From a candidate division CSSED10-310 bacterium (GTDB lineage: Bacteria > CSSED10-310 > JAFGJC01), in contig JAFGLW010000001.1 in NCBI GenBank assembly GCA_016927905.1, positions 124,001 through 188,000 of the forward strand: a DNA stretch of 64,000 nt. The letters are read 5' to 3'. The position numbers and the translations under genes were made by a program. Under the pieces are notes generated by a model. The model was not told the origin of the DNA. It did no database searches and saw only the letters and a program-made list of their open reading frames with translations. Shown piece by piece: positions 8,173 through 17,133 of this stretch; position 1 is the first letter of the stretch; every line of letters starts with the position of its first letter.

Positions 8173-9129
8173 TCATGACGGTTCCGGTTTCAGCCGATCT
8201 CCTTCCCTGACATACCTGCCCTGGAACAGTAAATCCCCCCTGATGATGTTTCTGGATGCGGGTTGTATGTCCAGGCACAAGAGGATACCTTTTCCGGTTG
8301 CGATTAAAAACCCCTTTCCGTCTATTTTGCCAAGGACGGTGCCCGGCGCTTTGTTGTCCTTTCCCTCGCTGAATACGGATGCCAGATGCACTTTAATCCG
8401 GATGTCGCGAAGAAACGAGAAAGCTCCCGGATTGGGATTGAATCCCCGGATTGACCGTTCGATTTCGACCGCCGGCCGGTTCCAGTCTATCCGGGCATCG
8501 GAAGTGGACAGTTTCGGAGCGTATGTTGCCGACCTGTGGTCCTGCTCCACCGGGACAAGGCTGCCGGAAAGATATTGCGGAATTGTCTCGACCAAGAGGT
8601 CTGCGCCGGCTTCGGCAAGTTTCATCTCCAGACTTCCGGCGGTATCCTTCCTCGAGACGGGAATCGGTCGCCGGGAGATAATCGGGCCGGAATCCAGACC
8701 GGTATCGGTTTTCATGATTGTCACGCCGGTGGTGGTCAATCCCCGGACGACGGCCCAGGCGGCAGGCGCAGCACCGCGCAGAGCGGGAAGCAGAGAAGCA
8801 TGCACATTGAGAACGCCCAGGGTGGGAATGGATAGATGCCGCTTCGAAAGAATTTTCCCGTAAGCGGCCGTGACTATCATATCGAGCGTCATCCTCTCCA
8901 GAAACCGGTAAAAATCGGAGGTTCTGATGCTGTCGGGCTGGAACAGGTTCAATCCCATTTTCCGGGAACATGTTTTGATGGGAGTCGGAAGGGTTTCGCC
9001 CCTGCGATTTTTCAACCGGTCCGGTTGACTGATGACGCCGCAGATGGGAAATTTCGCTTGCAACAGGCCGGACAGCACACGCACTGAATATTCCGAGGTG
9101 CCCATGAAGAGGATACGGGGTTTTGTCAC
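8173..9129 (-). CDS. fmt: Methionyl-tRNA formyltransferase
   Basis: 318 residues, the usual length. Formylates initiator Met-tRNA using 10-formyl-tetrahydrofolate. Seen: N-terminal RILFMGTSEYSVRVL, the catalytic segment NVHASLLPALRGAAPAAWAVVRG, TGVTIMKTDTGLDSGPI, and YAPKLSTSDARIDWNRPA leading into the C-terminal tRNA-binding domain (about 210-318). The conserved Asn, His and Asp residues are all present. It starts at a GTG that overlaps the stop of def by 4 bases, so the two are translationally coupled. Confidence 0.95.
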   Translation of the reverse strand: MTKPRILFMGTSEYSVRVLSGLLQAKFPICGVISQPDRLKNRRGETLPTPIKTCSRKMGLNLFQPDSIRTSDFYRFLERMTLDMIVTAAYGKILSKRHLSIPTLGVLNVHASLLPALRGAAPAAWAVVRGLTTTGVTIMKTDTGLDSGPIISRRPIPVSRKDTAGSLEMKLAEAGADLLVETIPQYLSGSLVPVEQDHRSATYAPKLSTSDARIDWNRPAVEIERSIRGFNPNPGAFSFLRDIRIKVHLASVFSEGKDNKAPGTVLGKIDGKGFLIATGKGILLCLDIQPASRNIIRGDLLFQGRYVREGDRLKPEPS

Positions 9130-9656
9130 ATGCGGGGCGTCTCTTTCTTCAGTGCCTTTTTCAATTTGCGAACTATGATTTCCTGTTTCAGCATCGACAG
9201 TCGATCGATGAACAGAATCCCGTCCAAATGGTCGATTTCATGCTGAATGATCCGAGCGGTCAGATTCGAAGCGGAAAACTCGACCGGATTGCCTTCCTCG
9301 TCGACGGCTCTGACTTTGATCTCTATCCATCTTTTGATCCTGGCGCTCGTATCCGGAACACTCAGGCATCCTTCTTCACACATGTCGGTTTCTTCCGAAT
9401 GCCAGATTATCTCCGGGTTGATCAGACCTCTGATGCTGGATTGATCCGTATCCGCTCCGAACATCACAACAATGACCCGAATCGATTCGCCGACTTGAGG
9501 AGCGGCAAGGCCGACGCCGCGCGCATTCTGCATGGTTTCCTTCATCTGAGTCATGAGAAACCGGATTTCCGGACTGATCGTCGGGATTTCCGAGGCCCGC
9601 TGCCTCAAAACCGGGTCGCCATAAATTCTGATTTTCCTAAAATTCTTTTCGTTCAT
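9126..9656 (-). CDS. def: Peptide deformylase
   Basis: 176 residues; removes the N-formyl group from nascent proteins and pairs functionally with Fmt. All three metal-site motifs are present: GVGLAAPQVG (about residues 48-57), EEGCLSVPD (about 93-101, Cys ligand) and QHEIDHLDG (two His and catalytic Glu). Typical bacterial length. It precedes and overlaps fmt and follows the uracil-DNA glycosylase gene by about 60 bases, a gap in which I see no terminator. Confidence 0.96.
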   Translation of the reverse strand: MNEKNFRKIRIYGDPVLRQRASEIPTISPEIRFLMTQMKETMQNARGVGLAAPQVGESIRVIVVMFGADTDQSSIRGLINPEIIWHSEETDMCEEGCLSVPDTSARIKRWIEIKVRAVDEEGNPVEFSASNLTARIIQHEIDHLDGILFIDRLSMLKQEIIVRKLKKALKKETPRM

Positions 9657-9715
9657 AGCCTTCTACCTGATTGTAATCAACCGGATATGATGATTCAAGG
9701 GATTCCCGAAGGGTT

Positions 9716-10390
9716 TCAGGGCACCGGTTTCCCGATATACCTCATCAATTCCTGAACATCCTCCCATACCGGCCGGCGGTACCCGGGATTTCTCAATATG
9801 GCAGCCGGATGGTAAGTCGGCCGAACGCAGATGCCCCGATAATCGTAAAATCTTCCCCGAAGAACAGTCATGGGCGCGTTTCTGCCGGTCAGAAAGGCGG
9901 CTGCAACATTTCCCAGAGCACAGATGACTCTGGGCTGGAGAATGTCGATCTGCTGCGCCAGAAAGGGAGAGCAGGTCGATATCTCGTCCGGTTCGGGATT
10001 CCGGTTGTTGGGTGGTCGGCATTTCACCACGTTGCAGATATAGATTTCTTCGCGCTGCAAGCCCATCGCAGCCAGAATGCGATTGAGCAGCGCGCCAGCT
10101 CGGCCGACAAACGGGCGGCCCTGAAGATCTTCATCCCTGCCCGGACCTTCACCGACGAACACGATATCGGGAGTCGGCGATCCTTCCCCGAAAACAATGT
10201 TATTCCGTCCCCGGTGCAACTTGCAGCGGGTGCAGTTTTCAAGCCTGTGCCACAGCGCCTGCAAACATTCCCGGTTAAAATCCGTTTCCGCTCTGTTATC
10301 AGACACATTATCCGGCAATCCGGGAATTTCCAGTCCCTGAACACCTTGTTCGGCGAGATACAGAAGATGGGCTCGGAGCTGTTCTTTCAT
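9716..10390 (-). CDS. Type 4 uracil-DNA glycosylase (Fe-S)
   Basis: About 224 residues. Excises uracil from DNA. Seen: the water-activating block VGEGPGRDEDLQGRPFVGRAG and the second motif RPTYHPAAILRNP, plus four cysteines in the positions of the 4Fe-4S cluster of family 4 enzymes (ENCTRCKL, VVKCRPP, ISTCSPFL). I chose the ATG at 10390, which has a GGGG site 7-8 bases upstream. A GTG at 10429 overlapping the stop of the upstream HEAT gene is an alternative that would add 13 residues. Confidence 0.9.
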   Translation of the reverse strand: MKEQLRAHLLYLAEQGVQGLEIPGLPDNVSDNRAETDFNRECLQALWHRLENCTRCKLHRGRNNIVFGEGSPTPDIVFVGEGPGRDEDLQGRPFVGRAGALLNRILAAMGLQREEIYICNVVKCRPPNNRNPEPDEISTCSPFLAQQIDILQPRVICALGNVAAAFLTGRNAPMTVLRGRFYDYRGICVRPTYHPAAILRNPGYRRPVWEDVQELMRYIGKPVP

Positions 10391-10425
10391 GGATTGATCC
10401 CCATCCTGCCGCCTGCTTTCCAGAA

Positions 10426-11841
10426 TCACTTCAATTTCTTTCTCAGATATTTGAGTGCTTTTTCGATTTCCTGCCGCAGTTCGATGGAGATGCTGCCGAT
10501 CATGACCGACTCGAGATGTCGTGCTGTGTCACGGCCACCCAGAAGACTCAGTGCTCTTACCGCACTCAGCTGTTCGGCCGGCGTTCCATTCGTGATCCGC
10601 GAAGCCAGATATCTCTGTACCTTGACGGAATCCATGCTGCGCAGCGCATCGATGGTCTTGTCGAAAAAAGCAGTATCCGCGAGAAAAGAAGCAAGATGGA
10701 CAATCGCCTGATCCGGATCGAGGGATTTGATGATGCGTATGGCGTCTTCGCCCAGTTCGGGCAGCGATATGTACTGCATCACCAGGCGAATCGATCTTCG
10801 ATCTCCTATTCTGGTGAGTTCTTCAAGGACGGCCAGACGGATCGAAACGTGGTTTTCCTTCAGCAGATTTTCCAGAATATCAACCGCTTCGCTGGATGCG
10901 ATCATCCCAAGTGTTTTGATTGCACCCAATCGCAAATTCCAGTTCTTGGATTTCAGGCATCTTTTCAACAAATCGATGACATCGTTACTGTGAACAATGG
11001 CCAGAGATTCGATGGCGCGATTCCGAACCATGATATTGGAGTCGTTCAGGGCCGCTACAACCAAAGCCAGACTCTCCTCCGAATGGATTCCGACCAGAAC
11101 ATTGATGGCGTTGATCCGTCCGACGACCGTGCCATCCTGAAGCGTCTGGGTCATGGCATCCACGACCTTGGTGTTGCCGATCCGTATCAGAATCTCGATG
11201 GCCGCCATGTGGATCAACCGGTTCGGATCGGAAATGGCCTGGGAGCATTTGGAGATGACCGTATTTTCATCCATGCTTCTGAGAGCTTTGATGGCGTTTT
11301 TCCGGACAATCCACGAATCATCTTTGAGAGCGGAAAAAATCTTTTCCAGGGAAGTCTCCCCCGTGTTCTTCGCCAGGCATTCGACAAGGCATGCCCGAAG
11401 CTCCTCATCCTGTGCTTTTTCGTACATCCGGACCAGCAGAACTTCCGTTTCCGGATGATCGTACCGGCTGATGACATGCGCCAGGTGTTTGTGCAGTGCG
11501 GGATCACCGATGGCGGAAGACAGAATACCCCGGAATGCCGGGATGGCGATTTCGGCAGGAAGATACGACAATGCTTCCTCAGCGCTGGATCTGACAATCC
11601 AGGATTCATCGGTCAGCAAGTGCAGCAGTCTCGGGACGACTGTCTGATCGCCCATTTTCCCGATCATTTTGGCCGATGCGGAACGGATCCGATAGTTGTT
11701 GTCGCGCATGGAATCGAACAGGATATCCTGGATATCCTCGAAAGCGTGTTCCAGAATTCTCATGAATATCCGTTGTTTCTCGTTCGGCGTAGCATCCTTC
11801 ATCTGACTTTGAAGCTGTTCGAGATTCAACGGATCAGTCAT
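10426..11841 (-). CDS. HEAT-repeat protein, cytoplasmic
   Basis: 471 residues built almost wholly of HEAT/PBS-type helical repeats of about 31 residues. Each has the pattern (D)xxxxVRxxAxxALxxI, e.g. DNNYRIRSASAKMIGKMGD, DESWIVRSSAEEALSYL, DDSWIVRKNAIKALRSM and NSNIMVRNRAIESLAIV-like units. No signal peptide, no enzymatic domain. Such proteins act as scaffolds or as phycobilin-lyase-like chaperones; nothing here points to a partner. It follows a secreted HEAT protein gene by 21 bases and is followed closely by the glycosylase gene. A long open frame on the opposite strand (10516-11949) is a coding shadow. Confidence 0.85.
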   Translation of the reverse strand: MTDPLNLEQLQSQMKDATPNEKQRIFMRILEHAFEDIQDILFDSMRDNNYRIRSASAKMIGKMGDQTVVPRLLHLLTDESWIVRSSAEEALSYLPAEIAIPAFRGILSSAIGDPALHKHLAHVISRYDHPETEVLLVRMYEKAQDEELRACLVECLAKNTGETSLEKIFSALKDDSWIVRKNAIKALRSMDENTVISKCSQAISDPNRLIHMAAIEILIRIGNTKVVDAMTQTLQDGTVVGRINAINVLVGIHSEESLALVVAALNDSNIMVRNRAIESLAIVHSNDVIDLLKRCLKSKNWNLRLGAIKTLGMIASSEAVDILENLLKENHVSIRLAVLEELTRIGDRRSIRLVMQYISLPELGEDAIRIIKSLDPDQAIVHLASFLADTAFFDKTIDALRSMDSVKVQRYLASRITNGTPAEQLSAVRALSLLGGRDTARHLESVMIGSISIELRQEIEKALKYLRKKLK

Positions 11842-11862
11842 GCGAAATGTTCCTTATCGGAA

Positions 11863-12459
11863 TCACCATCCGTATTTCTGATAGTTCTCGATTCGTGTCA
11901 ATGCTTCCGTGGCAAAGAACCGGACCAGTTCATCCGGATCATTCTCTGATTCCTTCAACGCCTTATTCGCCCGGTCGTCACCCATCAGCCCCAGTGAATA
12001 AGCCGCATCCTGCCGGACCCTCTCGTTGGGATCCTTTAAAAGCCCGATCAGGTCATCCAACGCTTCGGTTGCCCGCATGAAACCAAGCGCTCTGGCGGCA
12101 TGTCGTTGGCAACTCACGGATTGTTTCAGCATCTCTCTCAGGTGCGGAACAGCTCTCTTGTCGTTGATCCAGCCCAGAATGAAAGCCGTGTATTCCGGGA
12201 CACCCTCGATATCGCTCCCGAGATTCTGGATCAGGTAGGGCGCGACAATTCCCGGATGATCCTGTTCGATCAGGCGGAATTTGAAATACATCTTGTTCCG
12301 CATGGGATCGTTTTTTTCGGCAATGGCCTTGTTGAGTGTCGAGAGGGCCTGCTGGATTTCAGTTTCCAGATCCTCCGTCTGGATCTCTTCGGCGGAGATC
12401 GGTGCAAGGCCGGCAACCATTACTGCAATCACCGTCAGGATGAGCAATCGATGGTGCAT
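11863..12459 (-). CDS. Secreted HEAT-repeat protein
   Basis: 198 residues with a signal peptide (MHHRLLILTVIAVMVAGLAPISAEE, cleavage about residue 23). The mature part starts with a helical region (about 25-90) followed by HEAT repeats: NDKRAVPHLREMLKQ, RATEALDDLIGLLKDPNERVRQDAAYSLG and PDELVRFFATEAL. It is probably periplasmic and may be the export-side counterpart of the cytoplasmic HEAT protein that follows. Partner unknown. The 91-base gap to the response regulator gene upstream contains a 12-base palindrome but no recognisable terminator. Confidence 0.8.
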   Translation of the reverse strand: MHHRLLILTVIAVMVAGLAPISAEEIQTEDLETEIQQALSTLNKAIAEKNDPMRNKMYFKFRLIEQDHPGIVAPYLIQNLGSDIEGVPEYTAFILGWINDKRAVPHLREMLKQSVSCQRHAARALGFMRATEALDDLIGLLKDPNERVRQDAAYSLGLMGDDRANKALKESENDPDELVRFFATEALTRIENYQKYGW

Positions 12460-12550
12460 TGGATATATCCTCCCGCGGCACCCGTCTGGGATGCCCAGTT
12501 AATTCGAATCCGGATTCCGGATATAACTATCACAGACCGGGGCGTGATTT

Positions 12551-13405
12551 TCAAGTTGTAGTTTCCTTCAGTTTGATGACACCCGATTGATACAGGTTGT
12601 ACAGAATGTCATATGCTTTAAGCGGCTTCATCCCACTGATGGCGACGATTTTTTTCAGATCGGTCTGGCCGTCAATTCTGGAGAATATGAATCCCTCCTC
12701 CGAATTCAGGTCCAAACCGATGAAATCCTCCGAGGCATTGGATGTGCGGACTGGTATGGCGTCTTTGCTTTTCAGGGTGCTGATATATTTTTTCATCAGT
12801 TGCGTACGGGTAATTTCGATATATCTTTTTACATCCATGTCTTTGGGATCTTCCTGGTACAGGTTTTCGAAAAACTGGAGGGCTTCTTTGAGCATTTTTT
12901 CGTTGAACAACCTCATGGCCGCTTCTTTTCTGGAAGCGAAACTTTCACCGCGAACGGGAATTCTGAGTTTGTCCGTATCCACTTTGATCGGGGGTGCCTT
13001 TTCAACTTCGATCGGTCGATCCACCCGTCGCAGCAATGCCTTGACTCTGGCCACAAGTTCTTCAAGATGGAACGGTTTCACAAGATAATCATCCGCTCCC
13101 ACCTGGAGTCCTCTCACCCGGTCTTTGACGTTGTATTTGGACGACAGAATGAGAATGGGAACATCCCGTGTATCCGACCGCTCACGAAGGGTTTCGCACA
13201 GTTCGAATCCGTCCTGGCCGGGAAGAATGATATCGATGATAAAAAGGTCCGGAATAAATTTGAGAAGGAGCGGGTATACTTTTTCAGCCGATTCGGCCGT
13301 TACGGATTCCAAACCTTCGGAAGATAAGATTTCCGTGATGATTCTCCTTACAAACGCATCGTCGTCGACAATCACAACCCGGCTTATGTGATCTTCCCTA
13401 CTCAT
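12551..13405 (-). CDS. Response regulator with C-terminal winged-helix-like module
   Basis: 284 residues. Receiver domain (about 8-128): [12 protein letters not shown], phosphoacceptor Asp in [18 protein letters not shown] and [12 protein letters not shown] middle segment (about 160-210) looks like a short TPR-type helical pair ([20 protein letters not shown]). The C-terminal about 60 residues ([20 protein letters not shown], then [22 protein letters not shown]) match the small helical module often fused to such receivers in delta-proteobacteria and candidate phyla. No classical DNA-binding domain is present, so output may be protein-protein. The start has an AGGAG site and overlaps the end of ppdK by 8 bases. 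No histidine kinase is in the window. Confidence 0.82.
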   Translation of the reverse strand: MSREDHISRVVIVDDDAFVRRIITEILSSEGLESVTAESAEKVYPLLLKFIPDLFIIDIILPGQDGFELCETLRERSDTRDVPILILSSKYNVKDRVRGLQVGADDYLVKPFHLEELVARVKALLRRVDRPIEVEKAPPIKVDTDKLRIPVRGESFASRKEAAMRLFNEKMLKEALQFFENLYQEDPKDMDVKRYIEITRTQLMKKYISTLKSKDAIPVRTSNASEDFIGLDLNSEEGFIFSRIDGQTDLKKIVAISGMKPLKAYDILYNLYQSGVIKLKETTT

Positions 13406-16154
13406 TTACGTTCTCCTTTATCGCAGCTTGAGCCGCGGCCAGACGGGCAACCGGAACTCTGAAGGGTGAACAGCTGACATAGTCCAGGCCGGTCCGGTGG
13501 CAGAACTGGATGCTTCGCGGTTCGCCGCCGTGTTCCCCGCAAATGCCAATCTTGAGTGAAGGTTTTTCCTTCCGTCCCTTTTCGACCGCAAGGCGCACCA
13601 GAAGACCGATTCCGTCCTGATCCAGTACCTGGAAGGGGTCATATTCGTAAATCCCGAGTTTTACATAATCGTTCAGGAACCTGCCGGCGTCGTCCCGACT
13701 GAATCCGCATCCCATCTGTGTCAGATCATTCGTTCCAAAACTGAAAAAATCTGCATGTTCCGCAATTTCGTTGGCTGTCAGCGCTGCACGCGGCACTTCT
13801 ATCATGGTGCCGATCAGGATATTGAAAGGTACACGGTCCAGCTTACGTTCCAGACAGATATCCCGGATGGTTTTTTCGGTCAGGTCTCTTTGCAGTTTCA
13901 ATTCCTGTTTATGGCCGACCAGGGGAATCATGATTTCCGGATTCACTTTGATATCCTGCGCATGAACTTCAAGACCGGCCTCGATAATGGCCCGAACCTG
14001 CATGGCCGTTACTTCGGGGTAGGTAATACCCAGGCGGCACCCGCGGTGTCCCAGCATGGGGTTTGCCTCACTCAAACTCTCCACCATCTCCTGGATTTCT
14101 CCCAGCGGGATGTCCATGGCATGAGACATTTCCTTCTGCCCGTCCAGTTCCTTGGGCAGGAATTCGTGAAGGGGCGGATCCAGAGTTCGGATGGTTGCCG
14201 GTCGGCCTTTCAACGCCTTGAAAATACTGATGAAATCGGATCTCTGGACCGGCAGTAATTCCGCGAGGGCTTGATTGTACTGTGCCAGAGGAACTTTCAG
14301 CTTGTTTTCCAGCTTGAGCCGTTCTGACGCATTGATTGTTTTTTCCATTTCGGCCCGAAGCTGTTTCACGCGTTCCGCCACCAGAATCAGGCGTCGGAAT
14401 GAGACCACCCGTTCGCCCTCAAAAAACATGTGTTCCGTACGGCACAACCCGATGCCCTCGGCCCCGAAATTCACAGCAATTGCGGTATCCCGCGGGGTGT
14501 CGGCGTTTGTTCTGATCTTGAGTCTCCGGTATTCGTCCGCCCATTCCATCAACTTCTGAAAAGCTCCGGTCAACTCGGGTGGTCTGGATGAGATTCGACC
14601 GGCATAGACGGTTCCCAGTGTTCCGTTCAGACTGATCCAGTCTCCTTCATTCAGGATCGAGGATCCGATGTGCATCTGTTTTGCATGATAGTCGACCCGC
14701 ACATCACCGGCTCCGGCGATGCAGCATATCCCCATCCCCCTGGCCACGACGGCGGCATGGGATGTCATGCCTCCCCGGGCGGTGAGAATCCCGCTGGAAA
14801 CCGCCATGCCGCCGATATCTTCCGGTGATGTTTCAATCCGGACCATGATAACCGGTTCGGGCTGAATAGCGGGGTTTTCCTTCTGCTTTAAAATATAATT
14901 CTCGGCATCCTCCGCGGTAAACATAATCTTTCCGCTCGCTGCACCGGGACTGGCCGGCAGGCCGGTGGTCAGCACCCGGGCCTTTTTTTCCTCCGATTCA
15001 TCAAAAACCGGCAGGAGCAGCTGGTTGAGCGATTTGGCATCGATACGCATCAGAGCTTCTTCTCTGGAGATCAATCCCTGGTTCACCATATCCACGGCAA
15101 TCGTCACCGCCGCGTAGGCTGTCCGCTTTCCGTCACGTGTTTGAAGAATATACAATGTGCCTTCCTGGATTGTAAATTCCAAATCCTGCATTTCCCGGTA
15201 GTGTTCCTCGAGTTTGGTGCGGATATCCTGCAATTGGTTGTATATCATTTCGGAATTGGTTTTCAGTTCTTCAATCGGCATGGGGGTCCGGATTCCGGCG
15301 ACGACATCCTCGCCTTGCGCATTCATCAGATACTCCCCGTACAACACATCCTCACCGGTTGCCGGATTCCGGGTGAACGCAACACCCGTTCCCGACGATT
15401 CACCCAGGTTCCCGTACACCATCGTCTGGATGTTCACCGCGGTTCCAATCAACCCGCGGATATCATTCAGTTCGCGGTATTTGACCGCTCGAGGATTGTT
15501 CCAGGAGGCCAGAACCGCCTCGATCGCTCTCAACAGTTGTTCCATAGGATCGACCGGGAAATCAGAATGAGTTTCGGCCTGATAGATCTTCAGGTACCGG
15601 TCGATCAGAGTCTGGAGATCATTCTCGGTCAATTCCGTATCCAGCCGGTATCCGTTCTCATCCTTGATCTTCTGAAGGGCCTTTTCGTAGAGTTCGTGAT
15701 CGATCCCCATCACGACATCGCCGAACATCTGCATGAAACGGCGATAGACATCCAGGGCAAACCTGCGGTTGCCGGACAACCGGCTCAAGCCGTCCACGAC
15801 CTCCGGATTGATTCCGAGGTTAAGTACGGTATCCATCATCCCCGGCATGGACCGTGCCGCTCCCGATCTGACCGATAACAGAAGCGGTTTCTCCGGATTG
15901 CCGAACCGTCTGTTCATGAGTTCTTCCAGCTTCCGGATGTTCCGGTTAATCTCTTCAATGAGGCTCTGGGGAATCCTGTTTTGGTTCTGGTAGTATTCCT
16001 GACACACTTCCGTTGAAATGGTGAATCCGGGTGGCACCGGTATTCCGATCCGGGTCATTTCAGCCAGGTTTGCCCCCTTGCCACCCAGGATATTCTTCAT
16101 GGATCTGTCGCCTTCGGTCATGTCCTTTCCGAAAAAATAAATGTGCTTTTTCAC
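13398..16154 (-). CDS. ppdK: Pyruvate, phosphate dikinase
   Basis: 918 residues, within the family range. Interconverts pyruvate + ATP + Pi and PEP + AMP + PPi. N-terminal nucleotide-binding domain: [27 protein letters not shown]. Central phosphohistidine domain: [15 protein letters not shown], His near residue 466. C-terminal PEP-binding barrel: [46 protein letters not shown] and the catalytic Cys region near [18 protein letters not shown]. It starts at a GTG with an AAGGAA site 9 bases upstream, 64 bases after the winged-helix gene. The usual regulatory kinase/phosphatase is not seen here. Confidence 0.95.
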   Translation of the reverse strand: MKKHIYFFGKDMTEGDRSMKNILGGKGANLAEMTRIGIPVPPGFTISTEVCQEYYQNQNRIPQSLIEEINRNIRKLEELMNRRFGNPEKPLLLSVRSGAARSMPGMMDTVLNLGINPEVVDGLSRLSGNRRFALDVYRRFMQMFGDVVMGIDHELYEKALQKIKDENGYRLDTELTENDLQTLIDRYLKIYQAETHSDFPVDPMEQLLRAIEAVLASWNNPRAVKYRELNDIRGLIGTAVNIQTMVYGNLGESSGTGVAFTRNPATGEDVLYGEYLMNAQGEDVVAGIRTPMPIEELKTNSEMIYNQLQDIRTKLEEHYREMQDLEFTIQEGTLYILQTRDGKRTAYAAVTIAVDMVNQGLISREEALMRIDAKSLNQLLLPVFDESEEKKARVLTTGLPASPGAASGKIMFTAEDAENYILKQKENPAIQPEPVIMVRIETSPEDIGGMAVSSGILTARGGMTSHAAVVARGMGICCIAGAGDVRVDYHAKQMHIGSSILNEGDWISLNGTLGTVYAGRISSRPPELTGAFQKLMEWADEYRRLKIRTNADTPRDTAIAVNFGAEGIGLCRTEHMFFEGERVVSFRRLILVAERVKQLRAEMEKTINASERLKLENKLKVPLAQYNQALAELLPVQRSDFISIFKALKGRPATIRTLDPPLHEFLPKELDGQKEMSHAMDIPLGEIQEMVESLSEANPMLGHRGCRLGITYPEVTAMQVRAIIEAGLEVHAQDIKVNPEIMIPLVGHKQELKLQRDLTEKTIRDICLERKLDRVPFNILIGTMIEVPRAALTANEIAEHADFFSFGTNDLTQMGCGFSRDDAGRFLNDYVKLGIYEYDPFQVLDQDGIGLLVRLAVEKGRKEKPSLKIGICGEHGGEPRSIQFCHRTGLDYVSCSPFRVPVARLAAAQAAIKENVNE

Positions 16155-16218
16155 GGTCCGATTCCTTCCATAGTAAAAGATGCGTCTGCAATCTCAACTG
16201 GCGTTGGATCCAAAGAGT

Positions 16219-16857
16219 CTACGCAAGATGAAACTTACCGTTCTTTCCTTCTATTATTCTGTTCTCACTCTTGAGTTCCCGGATGATATAGCTCAATCCC
16301 TCAACGCTTCGGCCCAGAACCGCAGCCAGCTCTTCCAGAGTCAATCCTTCCGGACGACCCCGGAAAGCAGTCAGGATTTTAAACCGCAGGATCTCCCGTT
16401 CCCGCGGACTCATGGATACATCCTGAATCTCGGCATTGTCTTTGGGTGTTGATTCCAGGGTTCTCGCATCCACGATGCGCCGCTTTACTCCATTGCGTTC
16501 CACGACATTGGATTCCGGCTCGGTGTTTGACGGTGTCCGGTAATTTTTCCCGTCTTTTTCCACCTTGCCATCCATACCCAGCTGTCGCAATGGGATGCGC
16601 AGGTAATGCCACTGCATATCCAGCGCTTTGGCGATGTCCTTCAGGGTACAGCCTTCGGGGTGTTGTTCTATCACGGCCAGGATCTTATCTTCCATGTCAC
16701 CCAGGTCCCGGCGTTGAATCATTCTCTTTTTCTGTGATTTCTGAATGGGTTGAGCAACCTCGACTTCCTGTGATTCGGCACCTTTCTGGATCATCTGTCT
16801 GATCAAATCTTCCACCGAACGCCCGATCCCTCGTAAAAACAGTTCCCAGTATTCCAT
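16219..16857 (-). CDS. Tandem winged-helix protein, probable transcription regulator
   Basis: 212 residues. After an N-terminal helix (about 1-45) with SVEDLIRQMIQKG, two winged-helix-like units follow: about 52-108 (DKILAVIEQHPEGCTLKDIAKALDMQ, wing GKVEKDGKNYRTP) and about 150-212 (RFKILTAFRGRPEGLTLEELAAVLGRS, wing NRIIEGKNGKFHLA). The two units resemble each other, suggesting internal duplication. The linker is charged. An AGGAGG site precedes the ATG. As the first gene ahead of ppdK and the long housekeeping run, with an inverted repeat 110-150 bases upstream, it may regulate its own operon; that is inference. Not recognised as a named family. Confidence 0.75.
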   Translation of the reverse strand: MEYWELFLRGIGRSVEDLIRQMIQKGAESQEVEVAQPIQKSQKKRMIQRRDLGDMEDKILAVIEQHPEGCTLKDIAKALDMQWHYLRIPLRQLGMDGKVEKDGKNYRTPSNTEPESNVVERNGVKRRIVDARTLESTPKDNAEIQDVSMSPREREILRFKILTAFRGRPEGLTLEELAAVLGRSVEGLSYIIRELKSENRIIEGKNGKFHLA

Positions 16858-16966
16858 TATTTCATCCTCCTAACCGATAATGCTTGCATGTATTGATCTT
16901 ATCCACTCAAATCACCATTGTTTGGGTTATTGATGGGGTGTTTCATGCGCGCCAGATGATCGATTG

Positions 16967-17007
16967 ACGCGTTCAAGGATCGAATGAATCATGCACGTTG
17001 AACGCGC
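16967..17007. promoter_or_regulatory. Inverted repeat, possible operator
   Basis: Arms ACGCGTTCAA (16967-16976) and TTGAACGCGC (16998-17007) are complementary over nine of ten positions, separated by 21 bases, about two helical turns centre to centre. The repeat sits between a candidate promoter and the winged-helix gene, where a dimeric repressor could act. No protein has been shown to bind it; autoregulation is a guess. Confidence 0.35.
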
Positions 17008-17017
17008 CCTTTGATAA

Positions 17018-17046
17018 AAAATACAACCGATACTCACAAAAAGCAA
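17018..17046 (-). promoter_or_regulatory. Candidate sigma70-type promoter for the winged-helix/ppdK operon
   Basis: Read on the minus strand: TTGCTT (17046-17041), 17-base spacer, TATTTT (17023-17018). Four of six matches in each hexamer. It would start transcription near 17010, giving a long leader that carries the inverted repeat. The region is AT-rich compared with its surroundings. Modest support only. Confidence 0.35.
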
Positions 17047-17083
17047 GAATAGATTTTCAAGTGACTGATATCACTCTTGAATG

Positions 17084-17110
17084 AAAAAAAGCGGCCGGCG
17101 AACCGGCCGC
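17084..17110 (-). terminator. Rho-independent terminator of the FN3-repeat gene
   Basis: Read on the minus strand: GCGGCCGG, tetraloop TTCG, CCGGCCGC, then seven T. A perfect 8-bp GC stem with a UUCG loop and a U tract, starting 24 bases after the stop codon of the surface-protein gene. It is the clearest terminator in the window. Confidence 0.93.
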
Positions 17111-17133
17111 ATTGATGATTCAGATCTCAATTT

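Noticed and set aside
10516..11949. 477-codon open frame on the plus strand
   Set aside because: Lies fully antisense to the HEAT-repeat gene, whose repeats explain the codon bias that keeps the opposite strand open; no recognisable protein features.
12508..12519. 12-base palindrome GAATCCGGATTC as an operator
   Set aside because: Words such as CCGGAT and ATCCGG are very frequent in this genome, so a chance palindrome is likely.
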